In this document: one piece after another, positions 53,077 through 62,474 of the stretch
Layout: each line of letters begins with the position of its first letter
Numbering within the stretch: the stretch's first letter is position 1
Program-made: the position numbers and the translations under genes
Source: Clavaria fumosa
Taxonomy: Eukaryota; Basidiomycota; Agaricomycetes; Agaricales; Clavariaceae
Direction of reading: 5' to 3'
DNA length: 64,000 nucleotides
Assembly: GCA_951802425.1 (NCBI GenBank)
Contig: OX637804.1
Coordinates: forward strand, 558,001-622,000
The notes under the pieces: generated by a model
The model's input: only the letters and a program-made list of their open reading frames with translations
What the model was told of the DNA's origin: nothing
Databases searched by the model: none

Positions 53077-54366
53077 TCAGGCGGATCCTTGCTGAAAATC
53101 CTCTTCTCCCACGTTCGACGTTGCTACAGTTGTCTCTGGTCCAGGTGTTGGTGCCCTGGGCCTCTGTTGGATGTGCAGTTGGTCCCGCAACTGCGCGATG
53201 GTATTCTCCATTTCTTCAAAGTTGTTTCGGGTAGCAATAGAGGCGGCATAAGAAGGGTTAAACGACGTGAGGGAGGCCGGATGCGACTGTGGATAGGCGG
53301 GCACTGGGTATGGAGACAGCGGGGGCGGTGTATAGTACCCGGGGGGCGACTGCATTTCAAACGCACTGCCGAGTCTCGCTTGCTGTCTGGGCATGGCGCG
53401 ACGTTGGGGTGGCTCTGGGCACAACTGTGCGGGGTGTCCAACTTGTCCACAATTGTAACAAACGAGCGGGCGGCGGGGGCCAGTCCCTCGGCTCGTGTCC
53501 ATAGGGGTGCCTTGTCTCGTTCCGGGCGGGGGCTGCCTGTTCCACTGTGCAGGCGGCGGTGCTTGTTGTTGTTGTTGCTGCTGCGGCGCACGTGGTTGCC
53601 ATTGTGCTTGCTGGGGTTGCTGGGCGGGCGGTGCGTTCCACTGGTTTTGTCTTTCCCATACTGCCTGTGGTTGCCACTGGGGTGAGCGCCAGTAGCGGTT
53701 CTGCGGGGGTTGGCGCTGTGCGGGTTGGTTCCAGGCGGGGCGTGGCGTTGCTTGTGCCCGCATTTCTCTTTGTACCGCCGTGTGTAATTGGTGTTGCCTG
53801 TCAAGGCGTATGGCCAGCACGTGGAAGGCTTGGTAATCGGCGGGTTGGTCTGCGCATGCGAGGATTTTCTCCATGAGCTTCGGGTGTAGTGCCCTCATCA
53901 ACAGAGCATGGATCATGTTCCAGTGGGTATCTTCCTCGTACCCGGCTCGGCTCATCAAGGTTTCGAGCCTCTGGAAGAACTGTGCGGCGTCCATGCCTAC
54001 TTGCTTGAAGTTGTTCAGTTCCTGGACGGCTAACGCCTGGTCTTCGATGGGAGCAAAAGTCTCCCTCATGTGTGCTTCGAATGTGGCCCAGATTACGTTT
54101 TCGCCTCCTGGTTCTAGTAAGACGTTTGCGGCTTGGTTTGCCCATTCTGCTGCATATTTCTCCGTCATGTGGCTCAAGCAGAATACCACTTTGTGGAAAT
54201 CCGTAGGGTATTTTGCTTCGTTTAGTCGGAACTCTAGGCGCAAGCTCCTCAAAAACGTCTGGAACTCATGCCTGTCTCCAGTATATGGGACAATCTTCAA
54301 TGAAAACGCAGCAGGCGCGAGGGGTGCTGCTGGTGCGGGTTCGGCGTCAGGGGCTACGTCAGCCAT
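53077..54366 (-). CDS. Element B gag
   Basis: 429 residues. Capsid-like FSLKIVPYTGDRHEFQTFLRS, WANQAANVLLEPGGENVIWATF, FQRLETLMSRAGY; a Gln/Pro-rich linker (poly-Q from CAG repeats); CCHC knuckle CYNCGQVGHPAQLC at about 305; coiled-coil tail NNFEEMENTIAQLRDQLHIQ. The ATG (54364-54366) lies four bases after the stop of the upstream acidic ORF (54371-54373), which suggests coupled reinitiation. The protease frame is -1 relative to the end of gag. Confidence 0.88.
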   Translation of the reverse strand: MADVAPDAEPAPAAPLAPAAFSLKIVPYTGDRHEFQTFLRSLRLEFRLNEAKYPTDFHKVVFCLSHMTEKYAAEWANQAANVLLEPGGENVIWATFEAHMRETFAPIEDQALAVQELNNFKQVGMDAAQFFQRLETLMSRAGYEEDTHWNMIHALLMRALHPKLMEKILACADQPADYQAFHVLAIRLDRQHQLHTAVQREMRAQATPRPAWNQPAQRQPPQNRYWRSPQWQPQAVWERQNQWNAPPAQQPQQAQWQPRAPQQQQQQQAPPPAQWNRQPPPGTRQGTPMDTSRGTGPRRPLVCYNCGQVGHPAQLCPEPPQRRAMPRQQARLGSAFEMQSPPGYYTPPPLSPYPVPAYPQSHPASLTSFNPSYAASIATRNNFEEMENTIAQLRDQLHIQQRPRAPTPGPETTVATSNVGEEDFQQGSA

Positions 54367-54370
54367 GCCT

Positions 54371-54775
54371 TCAATCTAGTTCTTCGAGGTAGATACGTGG
54401 GGGGTCTTGGAAGATGTCTATTCGTAGACGATCTTGGAGCGATCCAAAGGTGAGGTCGGTTTGTGCTTTGGAAGAGCGGTGTGTAAGGGGTGCCTCGTCG
54501 GTCTGCGTCGCAACAGACAAATGCGTCGGTTCTTCGAGTTCTTCGAGAGCGCTTTGATAGTCGCTTTCTTCCTCGAAGAGGTCTTCTTCTTCGGCTAGGA
54601 ACTCCTGGGTTTCTTGCAAGTACGCTTCTTCTGCTGCGGCTTCAGTCAGTGCCGCTAATAACTGGTTTCGGAAGGTTCGCCACTCTGGCAGGTGTGCGAT
54701 TGACAGTGGGTTGTTTGTGCTTGGATCTCTCGGTAAGCAAAGTCTTCTGGTAGCAAAGTGGTATCTCGGCGCCAA
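54371..54775 (-). CDS. Small acidic ORF upstream of gag in element B
   Basis: At least 134 residues from ATG 54775; the frame is open further upstream (FWTSYERSIRKRALLGLDTDTDFEQLTPP near 54.86-54.94 kb), so the start is uncertain. Helical and acidic (LTEAAAEEAYLQETQEFLAEEEDLFEEESDY) ending IFQDPPRIYLEELD. The same ORF precedes gag in element C with clear conservation (VAAEEAYQQETLDFLAGEEDLYEEESDY). A separate pre-gag protein is unusual for Ty3-type elements; it may be a matrix-like or chaperone product. Unknown. Confidence 0.7.
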   Translation of the reverse strand: MAPRYHFATRRLCLPRDPSTNNPLSIAHLPEWRTFRNQLLAALTEAAAEEAYLQETQEFLAEEEDLFEEESDYQSALEELEEPTHLSVATQTDEAPLTHRSSKAQTDLTFGSLQDRLRIDIFQDPPRIYLEELD

Positions 54776-55026
54776 CTGCGCAGCTTCGGATAGTCTTGAG
54801 TATAGGAATCCTTCGTAGGTCCTGGATTGTGGTGTGTTCGGCGGTGTCAGTTGTTCAAAATCTGTATCGGTGTCCAGTCCAAGGAGGGCCCTCTTCCTAA
54901 TCGATCGTTCGTACGATGTCCAAAAACGCGCCAGTTTTCTTCTCGAGATACACGAGTCTTGCTTCGACTCGGGCGAGGGTGGGTGCCTAGGTCCGTGAGG
55001 AGGTAGGCGGGGGAGAGGTTGTTACT

Positions 55027-55370
55027 TGTCAACAACTGTCGCGTTGACTCCTGGGTATTCAAGGGACTCGAGTAGAATCAGCCGAATGGGAGCAAAGGAC
55101 GAATGTGATAGAAGGTAACAACCTAAGAGATTGTTACAGGTGAGTACGACTACTTATATACTACAGGGGAATGAGTCATAGCGCAGCATGGGAGAAGCAT
55201 GTAGTCCGTGCACAAAGGGTGAGGCCAAGCATGACTCATGCGTGATAACATAGAAGGGGTGCGGCATGAGGTAGGTGATACATGAGAAGGGGAGGTGTGA
55301 TGGGTAGAAAAAGAAGGGGAGTGATATGGTGAAAGGGAAAAGAGGAGGGTGACGTGTTGAAAGTGTAACA
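55027..55370 (-). repeat. Element B 5' LTR
   Basis: 344 bp, TGTTACACTT...GTTGTTGACA on the minus strand, followed downstream (minus) by AGTAACAACCTCTCCCCC; no obvious tRNA-type primer site. Target duplication GTCTG follows at 55371-55375. Confidence 0.92.
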
Positions 55371-55568
55371 GTCTGACCAAAATGTCTGGCAAGCAGGTGA
55401 TCATGTCTCGCACATAAAATGTGGAGTCGGAGGTCATTGACATCTGGTACATAAATCTGTCCACACTTGTGGAGAAGTCCATGGACCACTTAGGGTCTGT
55501 GGAGTTTGAGCAGAGGTCTTCTAGGATCGGGACAATCACAGGATCCAGCAAGAGTCCAGACTGAATAT
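55371..55568 (-). pseudogene. Element A integrase N-terminal segment, stranded between B and C
   Basis: Minus strand reads VHGLLHKCGQIYVPDVNDLRLHILCARHDHLLARHFGQ, the usual lead into a Ty3 integrase zinc finger. It continues at 38126 once B is removed and is cut at 55568 by the LTR of C. Confidence 0.75.
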
Positions 55569-55906
55569 TGTTAGAGTTCTACCACGTGACCCCCCTCTCA
55601 CGTCACACCCCCCTTTTTCGCCCTTCACACCACGCGCACACCCTTCCCTTACTCTTGTCACATGCCACATGCTACACCTCCTTCACCCTTTCACGTATGA
55701 CTCATGCCATGCCTCACTGCTCACACATGCCCATCGCCCCTTGTTGTGACTCACTATGACTCGTGCCCCTGTAGTATATAAGCAGCTATCCATGTAACAA
55801 CTTCCCTTAGGTTGTTACTCCCAATCACATTTTCGCTTTGCTCTCTTTCAGCCGACTCTACTCAAGTCCCCCGAAAACCTGAGAGTCAACCTGACAGTTG
55901 TTGACA
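55569..55906 (+). repeat. Element C 5' LTR, 338 bp
   Basis: TGTTAGAGTT...GTTGTTGACA. Diverged homologue of the B LTR; both contain the AGTATATAAG-like TATA region and ATTCGTCC/TTTTCGCTT block. The junction with element A is at 55568. Confidence 0.85.
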
Positions 55907-56070
55907 AGTAACAACCTCTCCCCCGCCTACCTCCTCACGGACCTAGGCACCTCCACCCTCACCTGAGTTGAAGCAAGACTTGTGTATTCAGAGAAGAAGA
56001 ACTGGCACGCTATTGGACAGCGTTTGAACAGCACGAAAGGTGCAGAGCTTTGATAGGATTTGACGAAGAA

Positions 56071-56565
56071 ATGGACTTTGAGCAGTTAACCCCACTGAGT
56101 ACACCACAAGGAAGGACCTACGAGCGGTTTCTTTACCCAAGACATTCCGAGGCCATGCAACTAGCGCCGGGGTACCACTTTGCTACCAGGAGAATTTGCA
56201 CTCCCAGAGATCTCAGCATGAACAACGCTTTGTCCGTCGCACACCTACCTGAGTGGCAAACATTTCGAAACCAACTAGTGGCACTGCTATCTGAAGTAGC
56301 TGCAGAAGAAGCATACCAACAGGAGACCCTTGACTTCCTAGCTGGAGAAGAGGATCTGTACGAAGAAGAGTCCGATTACCACACTGCCCTTGAGGAACTC
56401 GAGGATGAAACCCACACGTCGATCGGAACGCAAACCGACGACCTGACACCTACACACCGCTCCACCGAGGCACAAACAGACCTCACTTTTGCAGGACTCC
56501 AAGATCGCTTACGCGTGGACATTTTTCAAGACCCCCCTCGCATTTACCTAGAAGAGTTAGATTGA
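56071..56565 (+). CDS. Small acidic ORF upstream of gag in element C
   Basis: From ATG 56071: MDFEQLTPLSTPQGRTYERF ... ELDWLIKE-type acidic helices as in B, ending FQDPPRIYLEELD, 164 residues; the frame is open upstream without an ATG. Intact although the rest of C is damaged. The gag ATG follows four bases after its stop (TGAAGAAATG). Confidence 0.65.
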   Translation: MDFEQLTPLSTPQGRTYERFLYPRHSEAMQLAPGYHFATRRICTPRDLSMNNALSVAHLPEWQTFRNQLVALLSEVAAEEAYQQETLDFLAGEEDLYEEESDYHTALEELEDETHTSIGTQTDDLTPTHRSTEAQTDLTFAGLQDRLRVDIFQDPPRIYLEELD

Positions 56566-56569
56566 AGAA

Positions 56570-57876
56570 ATGGCTGACGCTGCACCCCAAGCCCCCGAAG
56601 CTCCCCCTGCACCCACGGCGCCACCCGTTACCTTAGCATTGAAAATCGCCCCCTATTCTGGAAAAAGAGAGGACTTTCAAACTTTCCTCCGAAGTTTACA
56701 TCTGGAGTTCAGAGTCAATGCTACGAAATACCTGAACGATTTCCTCAAAGTCATTTTTACTTTGAGTCACATGACAGAGGACTACACCGCCAAATGGGCA
56801 AACCAAGCTGCCACAGTGCTCTTGGAAGAAGGAGGAGAACAAGTCATATGGGCAACATTCAAAGCCAGGATGAGGGAGGCCTTTGTGCCTATTGAAGACC
56901 AGGCCCTGGCAGTACACAAAATCAATGCATTCCAACAAGTACAAATGGACGCAGCACAATTCTTCCAGAAGTTCGAGACACTCATGAGCCAGGCTGGCTA
57001 CGACGAAGATACCCACTGGAAAGTCATCCATGCTCTCTTGATGAGAGCTGTGCACCCGAAACTGCTGGAGAAGGTTCTCACCTGTGCAGACCAACCGGCC
57101 GACTACCAGGCCTTTCGCATCCTGACTGTATGCCTGGACCGGCAGCACCAATTGTACATGGTGGTGCAGAGAGAGATGCGAGCGCAGGCAGCACCGTGCC
57201 CTACCTGGAACCAACCGACGCAGCGCCAGCCCCCGCAAAATCGTTTCTGGTGCTCGCCTCAATGGCAACTGCAATCAGTATGGGAAGGACCAGGCCAATG
57301 GGGCCTGCCGCCTGGACAACAAGAACATATACAGTGGCAGCCACGCCCACAACAGCAACAGCAACAGCAACAACAACAACAAGCACCTCCTCCTAGACAG
57401 TGGAATATGCAAGCTCCACCCAGAAGCAGGCAGGGTACCCTGATGGACACGAGTCAAGGGACTGGCCCCCGTCGCCTGCTGATCTGCTACAATTGTGGAC
57501 AGGTCGGCCACCCTGCACGACTGTGCCCCGAGCCGCCCCAGCAACATGCCACCCCCCGACAGCAAGCTAGAATGGGCAGCGCATTTGAAATACGCTCACC
57601 CCCTGGGTACTACACGCCTCCCCCTTTCTCTCCCTACCCTGTCCCGGCCCTGTCCCGGCATACCCTACCTCACACCCGACCTCCCTGATGTCATTCAACC
57701 CTTCATATGCACCCACGACAGCTGGGCAAAATGACTTTGAAGAAATGGAAAACATGATTGCGCAATTGAGAGACCAATTGCACATCCAAGGAAGGCCCTG
57801 GGTGCCCACTCCAGGACCTGTTGCTGGTGCCACCATGACCAACAAATCGCAGGATTTTCTAGAAGGATCCACTTGA
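56570..57876 (+). pseudogene. Element C gag, frame broken by an 11-bp duplication
   Basis: Homologous to B gag along its length (LALKIAPYSGKREDFQTFLRS, CYNCGQVGHPARLC). A tandem duplication of CCCTGTCCCGG near 57642-57663 shifts the frame, so translation stops at 57688; the original frame continues SFNPSYAPTTAGQNDFEEME...DFLEGST to 57876. A CAG/CAA repeat encodes poly-Q as in B. Confidence 0.85.
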
Positions 57877-60105
57877 GTGCTAAAGTCAGATCCGTATATA
57901 TTGTTCCTGCCTGTCACCATCATGTAAACCAATCTGCAAATGAAATGCCATTGTTCCCTTTGACAAAAGAGGCTGAGAGGGCCAAGCACACCCTCAAAGA
58001 CCTCACCCCTAAGAAACTGCCAGGATACAACGATGATGTACACTGGGAGTCCGACCCTAAAATCGTATATGGAAAAGGAGGAGAACGACAATTGGACATG
58101 TCAGGACACATCACCACGTTGGATACTAAAGACACCTACAACATCAAACTACTGATTGACTCCGGTTGTACCATGTCTGTCATGGACCTGGGATGGGCCC
58201 TCAGTACAAAAATGAACCTTATGAAACTGGACACCCCTGTAGTTTTCAAGAACATCGATGGGACTATAAATGTCTGTGGCTCTTTGCCTCAATATAGGGG
58301 GCCATGTGGAAATCAAGCAGTTCTTACTAGGTTGAGTTACTGGACACTGCGCGATCTTAGGACACGATTGGCTTTGGTACCATAACCCCAGCATCCGATG
58401 GTTTGAGAAATGCATCCACTTTGACAAATGCAAAAAGAAAGATTGCCACATTGTGGACTACAACTATGGCTTCCAGAACCTGCACCATACGACAACCGCG
58501 ATCAATTGGGAAGCATTGTACCCCCAAGTATTTGCAGGAAAAACCAACCAGAAGCTACCCAAGTCCTTACCCAGAGTCGATTACGAAATCAAATTTAAAA
58601 ATGACCCTGGGTTCCTACGTTCAAAGGTCTACCCCCTTACCAGTAAAGAAGATGAAGCTTTAAAAGCATGGCTCAAGGAAAACCTGGAAAATGGCTGACT
58701 AGTCTGGGGAGAATTGGACTATGTAAGCCCAATCTTCTTTAAGGATGAAGGGGACAAGCTGTGACCCATCATCGATTATAAATGCCTCAACTCCTTTTGT
58801 GTCAAGGATATATACCCACTGCCCAGGATCAATGAGACTATAGCTAGCCTGAAGGAAGCCAAAATATTCACGAGCCTCGACATGGAATGGGGCTATTGGA
58901 ACGTCGCAATGGCCGAATGGGCACAAAAATACGCCACAATAATCACCAGATATGGCATAGTATGGCCTACAGTCATGCAGTTTGGGTTGATGAATGCCCC
59001 ATTGGTCTTCCAATGAAGAATGAATTACATCCTACGTATGCTGCTAGCCACTGGCAAGGTGTTCGTATACATCAACGACATCCTCATTGCAATGAAGACG
59101 CTTGAGGAACACCAACGTCTGTTACATGAAGTATTCAGGGTACTCCAGGAAAACAACCTCTGCGTCCAGGAGTCGAAATGCAAACTGGAGCAACCAGAGG
59201 TCACATTCTTAGGGCTGTTGGTTTCAAAAGGGAATATTTGACACTCACCAAAAAAATGCAGAGGAATAGCCGACTGGCCTGTACCAAAAAACAAACATGC
59301 CCTCCAACAGGGAATCAGGTAGTTAAACTATTTCCGGAGGTTCATACAAGGATTCGCCACTATTGCCAAGCCACTCTATGAACTCCTGAGTGACAATACA
59401 CCATACATTTGGACAGACTGACAAGAATGTGCCTGGAGACGCCTGATCAAGATATTGCAAAGCAACATGGTGTTGGCAATCCCGCAAGACAAAGGCAAAT
59501 GGAAGATGGAAGTGGATGCGAGTAACTATGCCACCGGAGGAGTACTGTCACAACAACAACCTGATGGTATCTGGCAACTGGTGGACTTCATCTTGAAAAC
59601 CTTCTCCCTGGTGGAGATGAACTATGCGACATATGATAAAGAATTTCTAGCCATTATCTGAGGACTGGAAGAATGGCGCCATTATCTGTTGGGCGCCAAA
59701 GAACCCTTTGAAATCCATACCGACCATGCGAATCTTCAATATTTCCAGAAAAGCCAGAAGCTCAACCCCAGGCAAATGCAATGGCATTCAAAATTACAAT
59801 GCTTCAACTTTGAAGTAAAGTATAAACCCGGAAAAACAAACATGAAGGCCAATGCACTATCCCGACGACCAGACCATTGGGAGGGGACGGACAAATATGA
59901 AAAACCTACAGTACAAGTCTTCCCAACTCATCACCTTGCTGCATTACTGATCCCCGAGCCGACAATTGACCAACTATTACTGGAAGCACACACAAACACT
60001 ATACCACCCAAGGTGATGCCCTACAAAAAAGGCACAGATGGACTTTTCAGACACCAAGGAAAGGTCTGGGTGCCCCAAGACCTAGTACACAAGGTCTTGA
60101 TAGAG
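57877..60105 (+). pseudogene. Element C protease, RT and RNase H remnant
   Basis: Reads KLLIDSGCTMSVMDLGW (protease), then after a shift VEIKQFLLG-TGA-VTGHCAILGHDWLWYHNPSIRW, VSPIFFKDEGDKL, TSLDMEWGYWNVAM, MQFGLMNAPLVFQ, VFVYINDILIAM (Asp-Asp changed to Asn-Asp), MEVDASNYATGGVLSQQ, HTDHANLQYF, LVHKVLIE. Stops at 58696-58698, 58762, 59015, 59239, 59417 and 59659 among others; several sit where B has CGA. It continues at 61500. Confidence 0.85.
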
Positions 60106-61494
60106 TGTTAGGGCCTGTCCCGTCTCGTAAGTAATACCGAAGGTCGACTTATTGGTGACCAGTTCTAGAAACTTGCTAAGACCAATCAACTGTTGAGCAC
60201 AGTCGATAATGCTCAGTCCTGGAAGGTCACGAGGATGTCTAAGAGAATGTGAGAATGAAGAGAAACAAGTAGAGAGGATGGAGACGTTACTGAGAAGGTC
60301 GCGAAGTCGGTAGACAAAGTATAAGGAGGGAAAAAGACGAGTTGAGAGAAATAGATAATGTTGAGAGGGTTGCGAAGTTGACTGACGAAGCGTAAAGGAA
60401 GGAATAGACAAGGAGAGAGAAATAGACGATGTTGAAAGAGTCGTGGGTGGTTGCGACGATGTCAAAAAGTGTATCGGTGAATGCAATGACTTTGTCAACT
60501 GACGAGAGAACCTGTGGGGTTCGAAGGAATCAGTATCAAGACGAATAAGAGAGAATACTTAAGCACGCAAGTTTATACGAGTGCAGAGGATGAGTTAGAA
60601 TAGAGTAGAAGTGTCTTGACGATCTTGAGGTCACCAAGAGAGACAAGACCTATCAATCATGATGGTTCTAAGCTCAAAGGGCATTGTGGCCTCAAGCTTA
60701 AACCAAAGTGCGTCAATATCAAGTCTGGAGTACTGTAAGTACATGCGAGGCTTTATATACATACGTACAGAGAGTATAACAGAAAAGGAAAAGTACAGAG
60801 GTCGCCAAGTGACAGAACTATGGTAGTATGGGGTATGGTCAGTCATAAAGTGACTATGGACATGTTCTACTAAGGTTGCGAGGGGTAAGGGAAACATAAG
60901 TAAGGTTGCAAACCTGACCAGTCATGGGTCACGACTTAGTTAAATAATCATATGGGTAACTATAGTTACGAAGAGATGCTTTGGTCATAATTATCATAGT
61001 TTATAGATGACTGGGGAGAAGAAAGGAAGCATAATTCGAAGTAGTGCTCAACTGGCCATCGGCAGTGTTTTTCATCATTAAGGTTGCGAGGTCCATGCGT
61101 GCGGTCACGTGGATGGTAGTAGTGACGCAGGTGACGCTTGGGCGGGAAGTCATGTGGATAATGCTGGTAATGCGGGTAATGCTAGTGATGTCAGTGGTGC
61201 CATGCGGCAAGTCATGTGCTGGCTGAGAAAGATTGCATAACTGTGTGTCGCGCCTCAATTTGGCAGGTTCGGGTGGTAGACACACATAGGATAAGGTGGC
61301 AGGAGGTGACGTGAGTATAGTATGATAGTCGCGAGTGTTGTGTGAACGTGGTAGAGGTCGGGGAGGCTTCCGGAAGGGGATGGCGGGTTCCGGAAGTGTG
61401 TAGAGGAATTCATGAGGTTGTAGAGGGATGTTGGGAGGCTTGTAGGTGCTGGTAAAGTCGGTTTGGGCAAGGGAAAAATGGATGGGTCCTGACA
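60106..61494. mobile_element. Solo LTR, 1389 bp, with 5-bp target duplication
   Basis: TGTTAGGGCC...GGGTCCTGACA with TG...CA ends, flanked by TAGAG at 60101-60105 and 61495-61499. Removing it and one TAGAG restores the integrase frame of C (HKVLIE to LHDSPLRGHPG). No open frame of note; no second copy in the window. It represents another, long-LTR family removed by LTR-LTR recombination. Confidence 0.85.
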
Positions 61495-61499
61495 TAGAG

Positions 61500-61715
61500 T
61501 TACACGACTCTCCACTTAGAGGACACCCTGGACCCGAGAAGACCTTAGAAAGCGTTGCTCGACAATTTACTTGGCCAGGAATGAAGGAGGACGTAACGGA
61601 ATACATAGCTGGTTGTGAGAAATGCCAAAGAACAAAACCTGACTGTACGAAATGACGTGCACCTCTACATCCACATGCGATACTGCCTTGCCCATGGCAC
61701 ACAATTACTTGGGAC
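61500..61715 (+). pseudogene. Element C integrase zinc-finger segment
   Basis: Reads LHDSPLRGHPGPEKTLESVA, RQFTWPGMKEDVTEYIAG, CEKCQRTKPDCTK, then a TGA where B has CGA, and ends at TTGGGAC (61715), the junction with F. Confidence 0.8.
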
Positions 61716-62434
61716 TGTTACGACCCCATCCGCTTGCATAAGCACGACCCCCACCCCGGACTCTGAGCTCCTTACCAACTCCGATCCGCTCCACTGTAAC
61801 TCCGTGCGCTCCGCTCCGCACCTTCATCGGACTTCACTCCGCTGGCCTTCGGACTGTTTGGACTTCGTTCCAGAACCTTCTCCCTCCATCCCCTCGTTCT
61901 GTTTACCATTGAGAGGATACCCTTGACCCATGGGAGTCGCTTTTTTGTTGTTGTTTCTTTGTTCCATGAAATTTGCACAGGCACAAGTGTTGAAACTCTC
62001 CTAGTAATTTGATAAGTACATTGTTTCACATTACTCCTATACTCTGTCCTTGCAGTATAAGTTTCCACCTGTATCTCCCTGCTCCTCAGTTCGAATATAA
62101 TGTCTCTTGATCCCAAAAATATCTCTGAGCTTTCGTCCTCATTGTCCTCGACGTTCTCCATGTCATCCGACCAATTCCAACCCACTCCGACGGACTCTGA
62201 TCACTTCGGAGTTTTGACTTATGTTCTGATTCTCTCTTAGGTATTGTTCTTGTTTGATAAATAGGGACAAGTATATACATGGTGGCACAACACATATGTT
62301 GAGGCCGCAGTCCCATAAGTCTCCTTCCTCTTGTTTACTTCTCCTTTTCACCGATATCGGACTCCGACCGGACTCCAATAGAACATCTCCGCTCTGCTAA
62401 CCCCTTCGCCGCTAACCTTGTTAGGACCCTGACA
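61716..62434 (+). repeat. Element F 5' LTR, 719 bp
   Basis: TGTTACGACCCC...GGACCCTGACA. Homologous to the inverted A LTR (for example ACACATATGTTGAGGC against its reverse at 34600-34618). Outer target bases are probably GGGAC (61711-61715). Confidence 0.88.
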
Positions 62435-62474
62435 GTATATTCGAACTTCAAACCTCGTATATACAAACTTAACA

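Larger units (their letters stand above)
38127..55370 (-). mobile_element. Element B: Ty3-type retrotransposon with 5-bp target duplication
   Basis: LTRs at 38127-38470 and 55027-55370 (344 bp each) are flanked by GTCTG (38122-38126 and 55371-55375). Order on the minus strand: 5' LTR, small acidic ORF, gag, protease, RT/RNase H, integrase with chromodomain, an extra ORF, polypurine tract GGAGGGGAGC (38473-38484), 3' LTR. It is interrupted by a MITE (50795) and by element D (39880). The LTR pair differs at three positions that I noticed, all CG against TG/CA. Confidence 0.9.
34480..55568 (-). mobile_element. Element A: old Ty3-type retrotransposon, host of the nest
   Basis: Visible parts are 34480-38126 and 55371-55568 (minus strand): 3' LTR, 3' region with an antisense gene, and integrase with chromodomain. 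B (38127-55370) sits inside its integrase; deleting B and one copy of GTCTG rejoins LARHFGQ to TKTMALVFRDYTWPKL. C cuts it again at 55569, so RT, gag and the 5' LTR should lie beyond the window. Frames are broken by stops, several at former CG sites (for example KL-stop-GF where CGA became TGA). Confidence 0.8.
55569..61715 (+). mobile_element. Element C: decayed Ty3-type relative of B
   Basis: 5' LTR, acidic ORF, gag, protease, RT, RNase H and start of integrase in the same order as B but on the plus strand, with many stops and shifts. It is interrupted by a solo LTR (60106-61494) and ends at 61715, where element F is inserted; its 3' part is outside the window. Inserted in element A. Confidence 0.85.

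Noticed and set aside
53089..53695. Cys/Trp/Gly-rich plus-strand frames opposite element B gag
   Set aside because: They mirror the Gln/Pro-rich gag linker and its CAG repeat; shadows, not cysteine-rich peptides.
57259..57450. Poly-cysteine minus-strand frame in element C
   Set aside because: It is the reverse of the CAG/CAA repeat coding for poly-Q in gag.
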